Assembly: GCA_014904845.1 (NCBI GenBank)
Contig: MU119355.1
Coordinates: forward strand, 1 to 64,000
Direction: 5' to 3'
Length of the DNA stretch: 64,000 nucleotides
From: Acephala macrosclerotiorum
Taxonomy: Eukaryota; Ascomycota; Leotiomycetes; Helotiales; Mollisiaceae
Shown here: positions 31,708 through 42,273 of the stretch, in pieces
How positions within the stretch are numbered: position 1 is the stretch's first letter
How the letters are laid out: every line of letters starts with the position of its first letter
The notes under the pieces: model-generated
The model's database searches: none
The model's input: the letters and a program-made list of their open reading frames with translations, nothing else
What the model was told of the DNA's origin: nothing
Made by a program: the position numbers and the translations under genes

Positions 31708-33738
31708 TCAGTCATGAGCCCCGCGACGTCGACTTTTGGAGAGATCGACGTGTTCGGGATGGACCACTCTGAGATGTCTCGTGAGGGCATCGTTACGGGA
31801 AAAGCTAGGATAGAAGTGTTAGAGAAGGTTTTTGAAGGGTGTTGGAAAACTATAATGTACTTACGTTTTCTCTTCGGTGCAAAGCGGACAGTGAACCTTT
31901 TGCTTGCGCGCGTTGTGAATAGTATCCTCATGACGTGTGAGATCATATGGACGACTAAAAATCGTGTTGCAGGGCTTTCCGGTGCTCGGGTTGATTCTCT
32001 CACACTTATGAGGTCCTGCTTGAGAGTTGCGTGCTGCTGCACTGTCCTCCCCACCTGACGCCACTGCAGAATTCCTGTGTCCCTCGCGCTTGTGCCTCTG
32101 TAATTTGGCAGGTGTGTCAAACCGAAGGGTACAACCATGATACGTGCAGGTGTAAGTTCCAGTGTCCGCAGTTGTTCCGGCCGGCTTCTGAATGTCAGAC
32201 GACTCGGGGGCGTACTCGCTGCTACTCGACTCCATTGAGGTTAAAGTCGCGGGGAACTCCTCGGTAACATTCGACAGCGTGCTGGGCTGTCGGCGGGTTT
32301 GGGGAACGAACGGATACTGTTGAGGGATCTGTCGCACGCTTCCTGGGACAGAAGGTGGAGCAAAGTTAAAATTGCTCTGTCGTGATGAATTCGAGTATGC
32401 CGAAGAGCTTTCCCGTCGTGATGTTGCCATGCTGGCATAAGATGCGTCGTCAGACTCGGATGGCTCGTGTGTCATCAACGGCTGCTTTCGATAGCTCTGG
32501 CGTTGGCTTTGCTGCGGCGGGAAGAGAGGTGTATTTGCATCCTCCTCGCTCTCGTGATAGACGAGATCCACATCCTTCGGCGAGATTGTCTTTGGTGTAG
32601 TATGCTCAGGAGATGTCCTCTCTAGCTGTTGCTGAAGAGCTCGCGCATCGTTCTCCGCCTTCTGCTGCTCGCGCATGTGTGTCGCAGTTCCAAATCTAAC
32701 ATTTGGTGATTGATTCCCAAAAGAATTCCCCGATGGCGCAAGCGGCGATCCCTGGCGGAATGGCGATCGCTCTCGTGAAGGGTTGATGGTCAACGGAGTC
32801 GTGTTTGAAGCACTCAGATGTTGGCTGTTCGCTGCTTGCAATCTCTGTGAGAAGATATCGTTTTGTGGCGAAACAGCTACATTCGGACTCGATGTTGGCG
32901 CAGCAGAGGTGATTTGGAAGCTCGGATTGTAGAGTTCGTCCGCGTATACATCCGTCATTGTTCGGTCGAGTTTGGGTACGGAACTTCTGTAGACTTGATT
33001 GTCGCAATTTTGTAAGTATTCGGTCAACCATAAATCGAACCTCGAAGTCTCACCATTCTTTTGCCTCTCCTCCTCGTGTGATGGTGGCGTTGATGGTGAC
33101 TCATGACTTGCCACCGAAGCTATTGACGGCCTTCCCGAATGATTGAATTCCGGGGCAGGCATCAGCTCCGCGTCGCCAGTCTGTTTTAGCAACCCATCGT
33201 GACCCATTGTGTATGCCAGATTGGAGTTGTGGTAGAAGTTCGAATAATGAGGTGCGAGGAAATGCTCCTGCGAAGGCGTGTGTGCGGGAGTTAGAGGTTT
33301 CGACGAAGTATGGTGGAAATCATGAAAGTCATGATAGAGATCCCCAACGACATGCGGATTCGATGTATTCGCAGTATATGGCGATGACGGACCCGCGGAC
33401 CCCAACGACGAAAGAGAAGACTCGCGGTGATGTGCTCTGGTTGTCGATCGAGGCGTGAGTTGGCCGTTCTCGAGCCAGCTGTTGTGCGAGTTCTCAGGCT
33501 GCATCAGCGGTTGAGAAGGACTCGAAGTGTAGTTGGGAGGTTGGAAGTCGAACAATGGCTGGTCTTGGCCAAAGGAGAAGATATTGCTCGTGGTGTTGTA
33601 CTGTGGTTGCGGCGTCGAGATGGGAGCGTGTGTTGTTGGTGTCGACGACCAGTGTTGATCTTGTTGAGGGATGGTGATGGTTTGGGAGTATGGAGGTTGG
33701 TAGAGTTGTTGACGTCGATTCGGGAGTGAAGCTAACAT
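31708..33738 (-). CDS. C2H2 zinc-finger transcription factor, Rpn4-like
   Basis: Two exons (33,738-31,865 and 31,804-31,708) joined across a 60-bp GTAAGT...TAG intron give 656 aa. Residues 1-525 are low-complexity, rich in Ser, Pro, Gln, Asn and Thr with an acidic stretch near 410-425, like an activation region. Three C2H2-type fingers occupy the C-terminus: CTYHGC...HKREGH (~531-555), KCERINPSTGKPC...HEDTIH (~578-610), and CPLCTEEKTFSRNDALTRHLRVVH (~617-642). The third finger is completed only by splicing, which supports the intron. The finger spacing and the GKPCNTIFSRPYDLTRHEDT segment resemble filamentous-fungal proteins annotated as Rpn4, the activator of proteasome genes; that name is from memory of the family. 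A general C2H2 regulator is the fallback. Confidence 0.85.
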
Positions 33739-36461
33739 AGTGCGTATTCAAACGACAAACGAGAAAGGTGGAGGATCGCCACTTCACTTAAGTACCCGGA
33801 GAAAGTCGAGACCTGGAAGCGGGTGGAAGACAGTGGCTGATGGAAGGATAGCGTAATCAAGTAGTCATGTGCTTCGTGTTCTGGCACTGGTACTGGTACG
33901 GAGTGAAATCCCGTACTCGTGCGTATGCTGAGTAGTCAGAGTTGTTGTTGGGAACGAGTGTGCAGTTCGCATCGGTCAGGTTCGGAGTTTGTGAAGGAGT
34001 CGAGAGCGATCCTACGCCGGCGATACGGTGGGTGTATATACTGAGGCATATGCGAGGGTATGCAAGGCCTTGCCCTGCCCGAATTCAAAAGCCGGCATGA
34101 GTATTGGTATTGCTTGCTTGATTCCTTGTTGGAGTCGGATTGCACGGCATGCCTGTCTCGTCTGTCGATGCGCGAACAAATGTGATGCAGGTGGAAAAAG
34201 AGACGTCATACCAAGTGAAAGAATTTATCCACCCCCCTGCTGATATGCAAGCCACTGGGCCCACTTCCATTGAGGGGTCCTGCTACTCTTACCAGACCAG
34301 GACTAGACTCATCGTGAGCGAGCGATGCCAGCGATGTCTCGCCGACGTGCACAGCCACTCTCTTTCCCGGTAAACTCGACCATCCCCAACTTTTCATTCG
34401 TTCGTCTATTCTAAGTTCTGACAACTCTCGTTCTCGGATCTCGCCGTACTAAGAATAGTGAGCGCGACACAGGTCGTGGGGAGTGGCGATGGCTTCGACC
34501 CTTCGCTCTGCCCTATGAGTTGTCCACTATCTCCATCTCACTACCGGCTTCCGCTCAAATATGCATAATTGGGACTCGAGATCTGCATCGGGACGCGCAT
34601 CAACCTCGTGTGCGATAAGAAGAGACGATAGATAACCTTGTTCCGGCAGCTGGAGTGTTGTGGCTGAAAGATGGTCTGTCAACGTGGAGAGATTTGAGAG
34701 ACCGGAACACTTTTTCACTTCCACTTCTACGGACCATGGTCGAGACCACTTGGCTGCAGCAGCGCGATCAACAGCGCTTCACTTGTGGTCGTCCTTCACT
34801 TACCCTATAATAGACCCTACTACCCTATTTAGTTGTTTGTGGAAAGATCAACCGCTGTAACTGCTGAAATAATCTATGCACTGGATTTCAAAGGATGCTC
34901 TACTGTTCCTCCGGGTTCTCCAAATCCGAAAATTCCCCAGGCCGACGACATATCTGTACAGTCATCGAGTAGCAAGTTGCCTTTTACTCGTTGGATCGTG
35001 AGGCCGGCCGATGCGGAATTGGTGATGACTCGAGACCACGTAATCCCCTCGGGGCCGGGAACAGCGAGCTCTCAATCCAGCAATTCTTCGTGTGCTGAAT
35101 AAATTGAAATACATCTCGTCCCTCGAAAAATTGGAATACTTACAGTCATCGTGAACGAACTTTCGGTATTAAGCTCACTAGAGCATATTGGACCAGCTGA
35201 TAACTGCAGGTTCTCGCCTCGCCGCGGCACAAGCCCAGCTCGTGATATGGAACCATTTGGTTCAGTCGAGATGCTTCTACCAAAGTCGGCCAGCAAAGGT
35301 TTCAGCACATGACAGAGCCAGCTCAAAACCCAAGCCATATCGGTTGCTAAGAGGCTCATATCAACCTCGAATCCATGCCAGGCTGACAGTCGAGACATTC
35401 TGATGCCGGTAGAAACGCACGCCCCTTCCCCACAAACGCAGGGACGCGTGCGGGAGCGATTGCTCGGCTTCGCTGCGCCGCAAACGATCGACCTGGGCTC
35501 CATCGCAACGGATTTCTAGAAAAGGCTAAGAAGTCAAGCCACACCTGCTAACACACCTCACACTCACACACACTGTGGCCGCGGGCCGGAGCAGTTCAAT
35601 TTTTTTTTTTTTTTTTTTTTGGGCGCTTCGGGTGTGTACCAGAAAGACGGTACGCGCTGGAGTCTTGGGGAATTTCGACCATTCTCCTTCATGCATCGGG
35701 GACACCGTGGCCCGAAACATTTCTCCGGACTTGAGTTCGAGATAGGAGTTGGCTGCGCAGTGCATGCTCGATTGTAGTCTTCCGATGCAGCTGTACAACG
35801 TCGCAGCATACCGATGGCCTTCAAACGCCGGGTTTCTGCGCGAGGAGAACGGTCGGCTCGAATTTTCGGCTGAAGGACTTCCATTTTCCTTCCAGAAGCA
35901 CTCCCACTTTTCACACCCGTTTTGTCATCATACTCGTCGGGTTCCAAGCCTCTCTGCAGTGGATCAACAATCATTTTTGCTCTTCCCGTCCTCTTCCGAC
36001 AACTATCAACCAACTTGCAACGTTGCGCATGCAACCTTTTCCTAGATTCTGCAAATACTGCAGCCGATGTGCAATAATAAACTTGTCCTGAAACCAAGAA
36101 GCTGAGTTGACAGATGTGGGTTGAGTGGTCAGGAAGAGCGATCTGGATGATCTTCTGCAGGGGATATTGTCCAGCCATGAGGTTTCGAGACCAACTTCGT
36201 ATCGGTGGGCTTTTGAGAACTGCTCAAATATTGGAAGACCTGCAGGTCGTTGGTAGCTTTGCGAAGATTGCAGATCTCCAGGGCTTATTGCCTTGCTACA
36301 GTTCCTGTGGCCTTGATCAGTGTCCTAAGTTTAGAACTTTAGAACGATGATGGAGGTCGTAGGTCGTAACCGTATCCGTATCCTCAACAGAGGGCTGAGC
36401 AGGCACTGCTTGGCGACGGTTGGCTCTGAAGCAACAAGCCTCGCGAACTTCTCAAGTCTGT
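33739..36461. other. 2.7-kb divergent intergenic region
   Basis: It separates the minus-strand zinc-finger gene from plus-strand NDUFAF2. It contains many short frames on both strands, none with codon pattern, length or motif that I can support. A 204-aa minus-strand frame (35,564-36,178) reads through the poly-T tract as poly-Lys and looks fortuitous. The first several hundred bases probably hold the promoter and a long 5' leader of the zinc-finger gene. Confidence 0.5.
35600..35620. repeat. Poly-T tract (21 T)
   Basis: An uninterrupted run of 21 T on the plus strand, in otherwise GC-normal sequence. It could be a nucleosome-excluding promoter element or the tail scar of a retroposed sequence; neither can be proved here. 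Confidence 0.85.
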
Positions 36462-36486
36462 TCACGTGATATGGCGTGGTGGCAAA
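36462..36486. promoter_or_regulatory. TCACGTGA E-box and GGTGGCAAA (PACE-like) pair
   Basis: TCACGTGA at 36,462-36,469 matches the Cbf1-type E-box. GGTGGCAAA at 36,478-36,486 is an exact match to the yeast proteasome-associated control element bound by Rpn4. Both lie 60-85 bp upstream of the NDUFAF2 start codon. Whether the motif works in this fungus is unknown. Confidence 0.45.
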
Positions 36487-36546
36487 AGAACCGTGCAATA
36501 TCTTTATGGAAATCCAGGCAAGCGCAACCCAATCACAACTCCTATA

Positions 36547-37308
36547 ATGTTATCGAAACCTCTGAGCCCGCTAAGGCAGGCTTGGTATAGGTGGAAGTCT
36601 CTCAAGCTGCCATGGCGGAAACGATTCCTTGTCGGTATGTGCATACTCGAGCTTCTAACTCGAGCTCTAAGCCTCAATAGCTATCATAGCTTCAGCCTTT
36701 GTGCGTCTGCCATTCTCTGACACCATGCAGGCCTGGATCTTCAAGGAAATACTTTCTGGGAGTTTCACGACACACTCTCATCCCACAAGTATCGTATGAG
36801 GCGAATAGTACAATACCCGCCAACAACACACTATAGCGAGATCAAGATTTCACCGCAATGGCATCAATGGCTACGGCACACACGAAACGAGCCTCCTTCC
36901 CTTACCGAACAATCCCAAGACCTTGTGCGACAGCGAAATTTGAAAGTTTTGGCTGCAGAAGCAGATGCCAGATGGGCTGCGAAACCTAGCTTCTTAGACG
37001 CGCCAGGAAGAAGTCAGCCTTTACCAGCTCTGGAATTGAAGGACCCAGGAGGCCATACACAATCTGCAAAATTATTAGACGAAACAGGAGTTAGAAATGC
37101 TGTTAGTGGTGGACTCGAGCATGAAGCCAGTGTGGCAGACAGCAAGAACCCGGAAAATACAAGAGAACAAACCAGCAGACGACATGGGGAGCCAAAGCCT
37201 GTGGCTGAAGTAATAGAAGATCCTTGGAAGAAAGCTCGTGGTGGCCCGAGTGAGGAGTGGCAACCTGCTGCTTGGGATGGAAATATTGCACCCCAGAGAC
37301 GTGGATGA
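36547..37308 (+). CDS. NDUFAF2 / mimitin-like complex I assembly factor
   Basis: A small mitochondrial protein of the NDUFA12/NDUFAF2 family, whose members assist assembly of NADH:ubiquinone oxidoreductase. Exon 1 (36,547-36,634) and exon 2 (36,731-37,308) are joined across a 96-bp GTATGT...CAG intron to give 221 aa. The splice restores the family core: RWKSLKLPWRKRFLVG, then LDLQGNTFWEFHD, RMRRIVQY and SPQWHQWLRHTR, in order within the first ~95 residues. The rest is hydrophilic, Glu/Lys-rich and probably disordered, and longer than in animal NDUFAF2. The start at 36,547 is chosen because it places the conserved segment near the N-terminus; an in-frame ATG at 36,466 would add 27 residues. 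A PACE-like motif and an E-box lie just upstream. Confidence 0.9.
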
Positions 37309-37743
37309 TGAGTTAGACGTATATAATAGCTGAGTATAATTTGTACAACACCCTCGTCAAGCTACTCCCATCAAGACCCAAGTCCATTCCTTCCCATCAT
37401 TCTCTCTATGTCCTCATTTTTGTCTCTTTGCCATTATTCCTTTCCTCTCTTCGACAATTCAGCAGCAAATTTGAATGCCGAGGCCATGAACTTTCAAGAC
37501 AAGACCTTTCATCACAAAGTCGTGTAACAAGAGTGGAGGCAATTGCTGCCAAGATCGTCCTGTCAGGCCCACGTGAGGGGAACCGATGCTAAGCGCGAGG
37601 CGATGACTCGAGGACAGTCACCGTTTGCGCGCTTAAAATATTGGATGGCCTTTTGCAAGGCATCGCGAATAGTATCATTGGATCTTGTCTTGAACCTCAG
37701 AACGCCGTTACTAGCTAAGTCTGGGTCACAAGGAATAACAGCA
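37309..37743. other. Short intergenic/promoter region
   Basis: Pyrimidine-rich sequence before the glyoxalase-like gene. An open frame continues upstream of its chosen start (to 37,543), but the extra residues lack family similarity. Confidence 0.45.
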
Positions 37744-38625
37744 ATGCTTTCTCTCGATCATATCATAGTTTTGATTCCATACGCTTCCCTGCAGAATCTC
37801 CCAAAATGGATAACCGACAACTTCACTCTTAGCCCTGGAGGTCGGCATGCCGATGGCAAGACCGAGAATAAGCTCATTTGTTTCCGTGATGGCAGCTATA
37901 TCGAATTGATATCATTCGCCAATGATGATCCCAAGAATCGGGTTGGCCATTGGTGGGGTGGGAAGAAATTTGGAATCATCGACTTCGCCTTTACCGACAG
38001 CACGGGCGACGCTACAATTCAATATTCGGAGCTCACCAGGCGGTTGGAGGAGTTGAAGGCCAAAGATAGTTCGGTCGATGTTGACTATGCCGAGCCAGCT
38101 GCTGGTGGTAGGAAGAGGCCTGATGGGGTGGAGGTTAAGTGGAAAGTCACGTTCCCAGTGTTGACTCCTGGTTATCAGCGAGGAGAGCTACCATTCTTCT
38201 GTCATGATGATACGCCTCGCTCTGTCCGCGTACCAATTGAGAAGGAAAACGTTAGCCACCCAAGCGGGGCTTATGGCGTTAAGGAACTGAACATATACCT
38301 CGCTGATTCTAAGTTTTCGACTTTGGTGAAGGGGTATTCTGCTGTTCTTGGTGCCGAAAATACAGTCCCAGAAAATGAAGCATCGAGACTTGGTATTTTC
38401 AGTTTAAGAAGATTGCGCAAGGTTGATGGAGCGCTGGACCCAAGCTTCAAGGTGCAGATCCCTTCCAAAGAGGCGCAGGTCAAGGCTATGGAAGAACGGG
38501 ATGGCTCTTTTATTGGGGATTTGGTTATTGCCTGTCAGGGTCCCGGAGAAGGGAATGGTGGGCATCGGATCGATGTTGGGGAGGGAGGCATTGGTGGTGT
38601 CTTCCTCGACTCCGGGAAGAGATAG
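37744..38625 (+). CDS. Glyoxalase-like domain protein (Glyoxalase_3 type)
   Basis: This intronless frame of 293 aa begins MLSLDHIIVLIPY, the typical first strand of a vicinal-oxygen-chelate fold with its metal-binding His (DHI). It continues with TLSPGGRHADGKTENKLICF and SYIELISF (a second ligand Glu), then a long middle segment (FPVLTPGYQRGELPFFCHD) and a second half-module from about residue 180 (GVKELNIYL). This order fits the fungal Glyoxalase-like domain family (PF13468-type), whose substrate is generally unknown. The upstream in-frame ATG at 37,543 would add 67 residues without such similarity, so the later start is preferred. The product is probably cytosolic, with no signal peptide or membrane segment. 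The enzyme family is fairly sure; the reaction is not known. Confidence 0.85.
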   Translation: MLSLDHIIVLIPYASLQNLPKWITDNFTLSPGGRHADGKTENKLICFRDGSYIELISFANDDPKNRVGHWWGGKKFGIIDFAFTDSTGDATIQYSELTRRLEELKAKDSSVDVDYAEPAAGGRKRPDGVEVKWKVTFPVLTPGYQRGELPFFCHDDTPRSVRVPIEKENVSHPSGAYGVKELNIYLADSKFSTLVKGYSAVLGAENTVPENEASRLGIFSLRRLRKVDGALDPSFKVQIPSKEAQVKAMEERDGSFIGDLVIACQGPGEGNGGHRIDVGEGGIGGVFLDSGKR

Positions 38626-38952
38626 ATTGATTGTTAGTAAGAAGACATCAGAGCAGCTCGTGAGCTACTGGACTGATCGTGACTCTTTTCCCCGTCTCAT
38701 TTGGTGAAATGATCCGGCTTATCTGAATCTTGAAATTCTGAAACTAGCTTTGAATTGCTCGGCTACGTACGATCGAAGGCAAGAACAAACAATTCACTAA
38801 AAGTCGCAAACATTCGATACCATCATCTTGTCTCCCGCAGCCATTTCCCACGAGAGTCTTGTAATCTTCTTTCGCAAATTCCAAGAGCGGAAGTACTATG
38901 CAAGAAGTTAAGTGACATACAGTTCGCACGCGTCACGACGCGTCTCCACGAA

Positions 38953-40634
38953 ATGAATTCTCCCGGCTCCCCACGCTCAACCTCCTCATACCATACCGCG
39001 CCTCGCTCTCCGATGTCAACCGCCGAAGACATAGACATGTCGCCATTAGGTTCATCGTACCGGTCTGCGGTACCAATGACAGAAGATATCAGACAACACA
39101 TTCACATATATCTGGACGAAGGTCTCTACTACAACGCGCTCATTCTTCTCACAGATCTCGTCACTTCAGGCGCTTCATATCCCAACCCCCAGAAACCAAT
39201 ATACGCCCCTGCCCCTCTTCACATCGAGCTTGTGAGCGCGCTTCTTATACACCCCAAACATACCAATCAGGCATCAGCAGACGATAGAGCAGAGCTTGCC
39301 TCTCAATCCATAACGTTCCTTCGAAATGTTCTTGCTATCTTAGGACCCCTCAACGCCAATCTAGCCGACGCCTTTTCGTATGCCACACACCTCTCAAGTC
39401 GAACATCGAGACGTAGTCGAAATGCGGCGGAATTGGACGATGGTTCGAGCGGCTCCGATACCGAGGACGGCTTCGAGAAGATGAGGGGAGTTATCGCAAA
39501 CAAAGGGAGAATCAGGAATTGCGCGAAGGACTTCTGGCATATGGTGGGTTGGGCGCTCAACTGCAGTGTGAAATACCCGAAAAGATGGAAATACTGGAAA
39601 GTTTGGCTAGACTTCATGCTGGATGTCCTGGACGCAGACTGGAAGGAGAGAGAAAGGCCAGGGCCGGAGGCAGATCTAGAGAACTCTCTGCTATTGAAGT
39701 ATTTGTCCGAAGTCAGAGGCAGGTCCAGTCCCATGAAACGAGTGGTGAGGTCTGCATTCGCGGCTGGATCACTTGAGGATCTGAAGGAGTTTCCCGAAGT
39801 ATTCCTGAACGAAACCAAGGAACTCAAGGCTCAGAACGGACAGAAGAGAAAGAGGGGGGATCTAATGGACCATAGTCTTGCCGATTTCGAGGAGGCTTCG
39901 TCTGCAGAGTTGACGGATCAGGCATCTCAAGACGAGGATGATACAGAAGACATTGATCCGTGGATTGGTGGCCCCGAGTCGATAATGTTACGACAACGTG
40001 TCGTTACTCTCGTAAGTCGTTCACTACGCAAGAACATGAACCGGACTGACATTATCGGCTTTGGCAGCTTTCACGGGCGGCAGACGCTCTTCCAGAGATC
40101 TTTGTTGACTGCAAAGATCTCTATGAAGCAGTCTTTACATGTGTCAGATCACTGCCGCTGCCAGCCTTTTCGCTCCTACTATCACCAAGCTCCTCATCAC
40201 AAATTCCAATCGTGGCGTACGTATCGCTAACTCAGTTGATTCTCTATCGTTTTCTGCCATCATCGGCTCCTCGGCCTCCAGATGTGTGCAGCGAAGGTGC
40301 CAACAACGACGCCTTAACGCAAGTTATCCTCGAGCAGTGTTATCTACCATTCCCAGCCACAACCTCCTCGGCTTCCGATAACGCTAAAGTCTCTATGCTA
40401 GTTGAAAGTCTCCTAAGACTGCTCGTAAGAGAAAAACTGACCTTCTATAACCTATGCTTGGATACAGCAATTGAAGATGGTATAAAGGCACGCGAAAGCA
40501 AGATCAAGGGCGACAAAAAGAAGAAGGATAATGCCGCTAGGAGGAAAGATGAGAATGACATAATGTCCCTTAGGGGAAGTGGGCAGAGGTTGAGGAGTCT
40601 CTTGTCCTGGATCGAGCAGCAAGACAATGCGTGA
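38953..40634 (+). CDS. Conserved-looking fungal protein of unknown function
   Basis: Exon 1 (38,953-40,011) and exon 2 (40,068-40,634) are joined by a 56-bp GTAAGT...CAG intron (branch CTGAC) to give 541 aa. The start is the only ATG in the first part of the frame and has a good context (ACGAAATGA). The protein opens with a Ser/Pro/Thr-rich tail and then becomes mainly alpha-helical (DEGLYYNALILLTDL; DFWHMVGWALNCSVKYPKRW; KVWLDFMLDVLDADW). It contains a Ser/Asp/Glu-rich linker (~155-165), a KRKRGD basic patch (~297), an acidic stretch (~320-335), another helical part after the splice (LTQLILYRFLPSSAP), and a Lys-rich segment (IKGDKKKKD) near the C-terminus. The basic patches could be nuclear localisation signals. 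I do not recognise the family and assign no function. It is convergent with the deaminase pseudogene. Confidence 0.85.
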
Positions 40635-42273
40635 GGTCGCATTTAACAGTGACTGCGCCTCTCAAAGCCGTACTGTGTTAAACAGTACCTTGAGTTCCCT
40701 CCCAGTCGATGCACAGCAGTTCGGGGTGTTCTAGGTCAAACCATTACATTTAACGGGTCTCCTTAGACCTCCCTTGATCATAAAATCGAGGTCACAGCAT
40801 CCATCATTATATGGATATCGTGAGCATGTGAAGGGCAACAACAACATAATTTCACACACTTCGCAGCCATTATGGCCTCCGGCGAATTATTCGGCACTCT
40901 GTCAAGAACGACATCCATCAGCCCTTGTGTTTTGCAATCCACCAACCCTTTCTCGGCCAGGCTAAGATCTGGTACTGCGACGAGCCCGATGAAGCTCATT
41001 ATCATGAACGGGGATTTTAGCCTTCCTCCTAAGATCATTTTGACGGCTTCATCACAGGCAAGAGAATCCTCTCGAACCTTCTCCCACGGCTCGGAGGACA
41101 TACAACCAGCAACATCAAGTCGAACAGAGCCAAGAACCTTGCCATCAGCTACAGCAACAAATCCACCGCCGAGATCAACTATCGCCGGTACAGCGTGCGC
41201 AATTTCTTGGTCTGATGTCCCAACGACGACGAGGTTCCGGTTCTCGCACTTTGTTGTGCAAGCAATAGCTCCTGAAAGGAGCCTGAACCCTCGAATGAAG
41301 CCAGTTCCGCAGTTTTTGGTGGCATGATGACGGTCGATTACCACCACCTTGAGAATGTCTCGACCGATATCACTTTCTACGGATCCTGTCGCTGACACTG
41401 GAAGCCGAGCATGGAAAGCTCGTTTGAAATATCCATCATACATCTCCATCGCTTGAACCCAAGCATGGTCGGCTCCTTTGGGTGAGATGTGGAACCTTGA
41501 GGCCTTTAGGAACGACTGATCAATGTGTATACTATTCAGTGTAAATGGAGGGATAATATCAGAATTGTTGAAGAGTGGCTTATTGTCCCGCGCGACCACT
41601 TTTCCGTTAACAATTACAGTTGTAGGTCTCGTTCAGTCAACATTGCTTCGACTGTTTTGAAGTATGCGACTTACCGAACTTCTTTCAAATCGTCCAGTAT
41701 TATCAAGTCTATCAGCTTAGCCAGAGTCACACTTCCAATCAGGTGGTCAAGGCGGTAGTATGAAGCCGCATTGAGTGTGGCCATTCGATACGCCGCCAGA
41801 GCGCCGACTCCCAAACGAATAGCATTTCGAATATGGTGATCTCTGTCAGGATGTCGAATTAGTACGTTCCACTTACATATGCCAGGTCCAAACGTACATA
41901 TGACCCTCCCGATCCAAATCTTCGGCCGGCTTATCGTCAGCACAAAATGAGATGTGCCCAAGACCTCCCTGTAATGCGCTTGCCGGCGTGGAGAGCTGCT
42001 GCCTGTTTCTCGGCTGATGCTCTGTCCAGCGAGAACGGGTTGCTCTCTCCAAGAGTAGCAGTATTTGATTGGGAGACGCGAGCACAAAGCTCCTCTGTGG
42101 AAATAGATGTTCCACCAAGTTCGATCTCGGGAGAGTTTCCTGGAATCTTGTGTGAGACTTGACGAAAGATCCTTAGCGGGGTTGTTGTTCCTATCATATA
42201 TTAGTTCCGACACCTTATTTGAGTATGTGAAATAGTACTTGCCCATAAAATCCATACCCCTTCCACCAAAGAC

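Noticed and set aside
35564..36178. 204-aa minus-strand frame with a poly-Lys stretch
   Set aside because: The poly-Lys comes from the T21 tract, no domain is visible, and frames of similar length occur by chance in this GC-normal region.
37543..37743. N-terminal extension of the glyoxalase-like protein
   Set aside because: The extra 67 residues lack family similarity, and the conserved first strand begins exactly at the ATG at 37,744.
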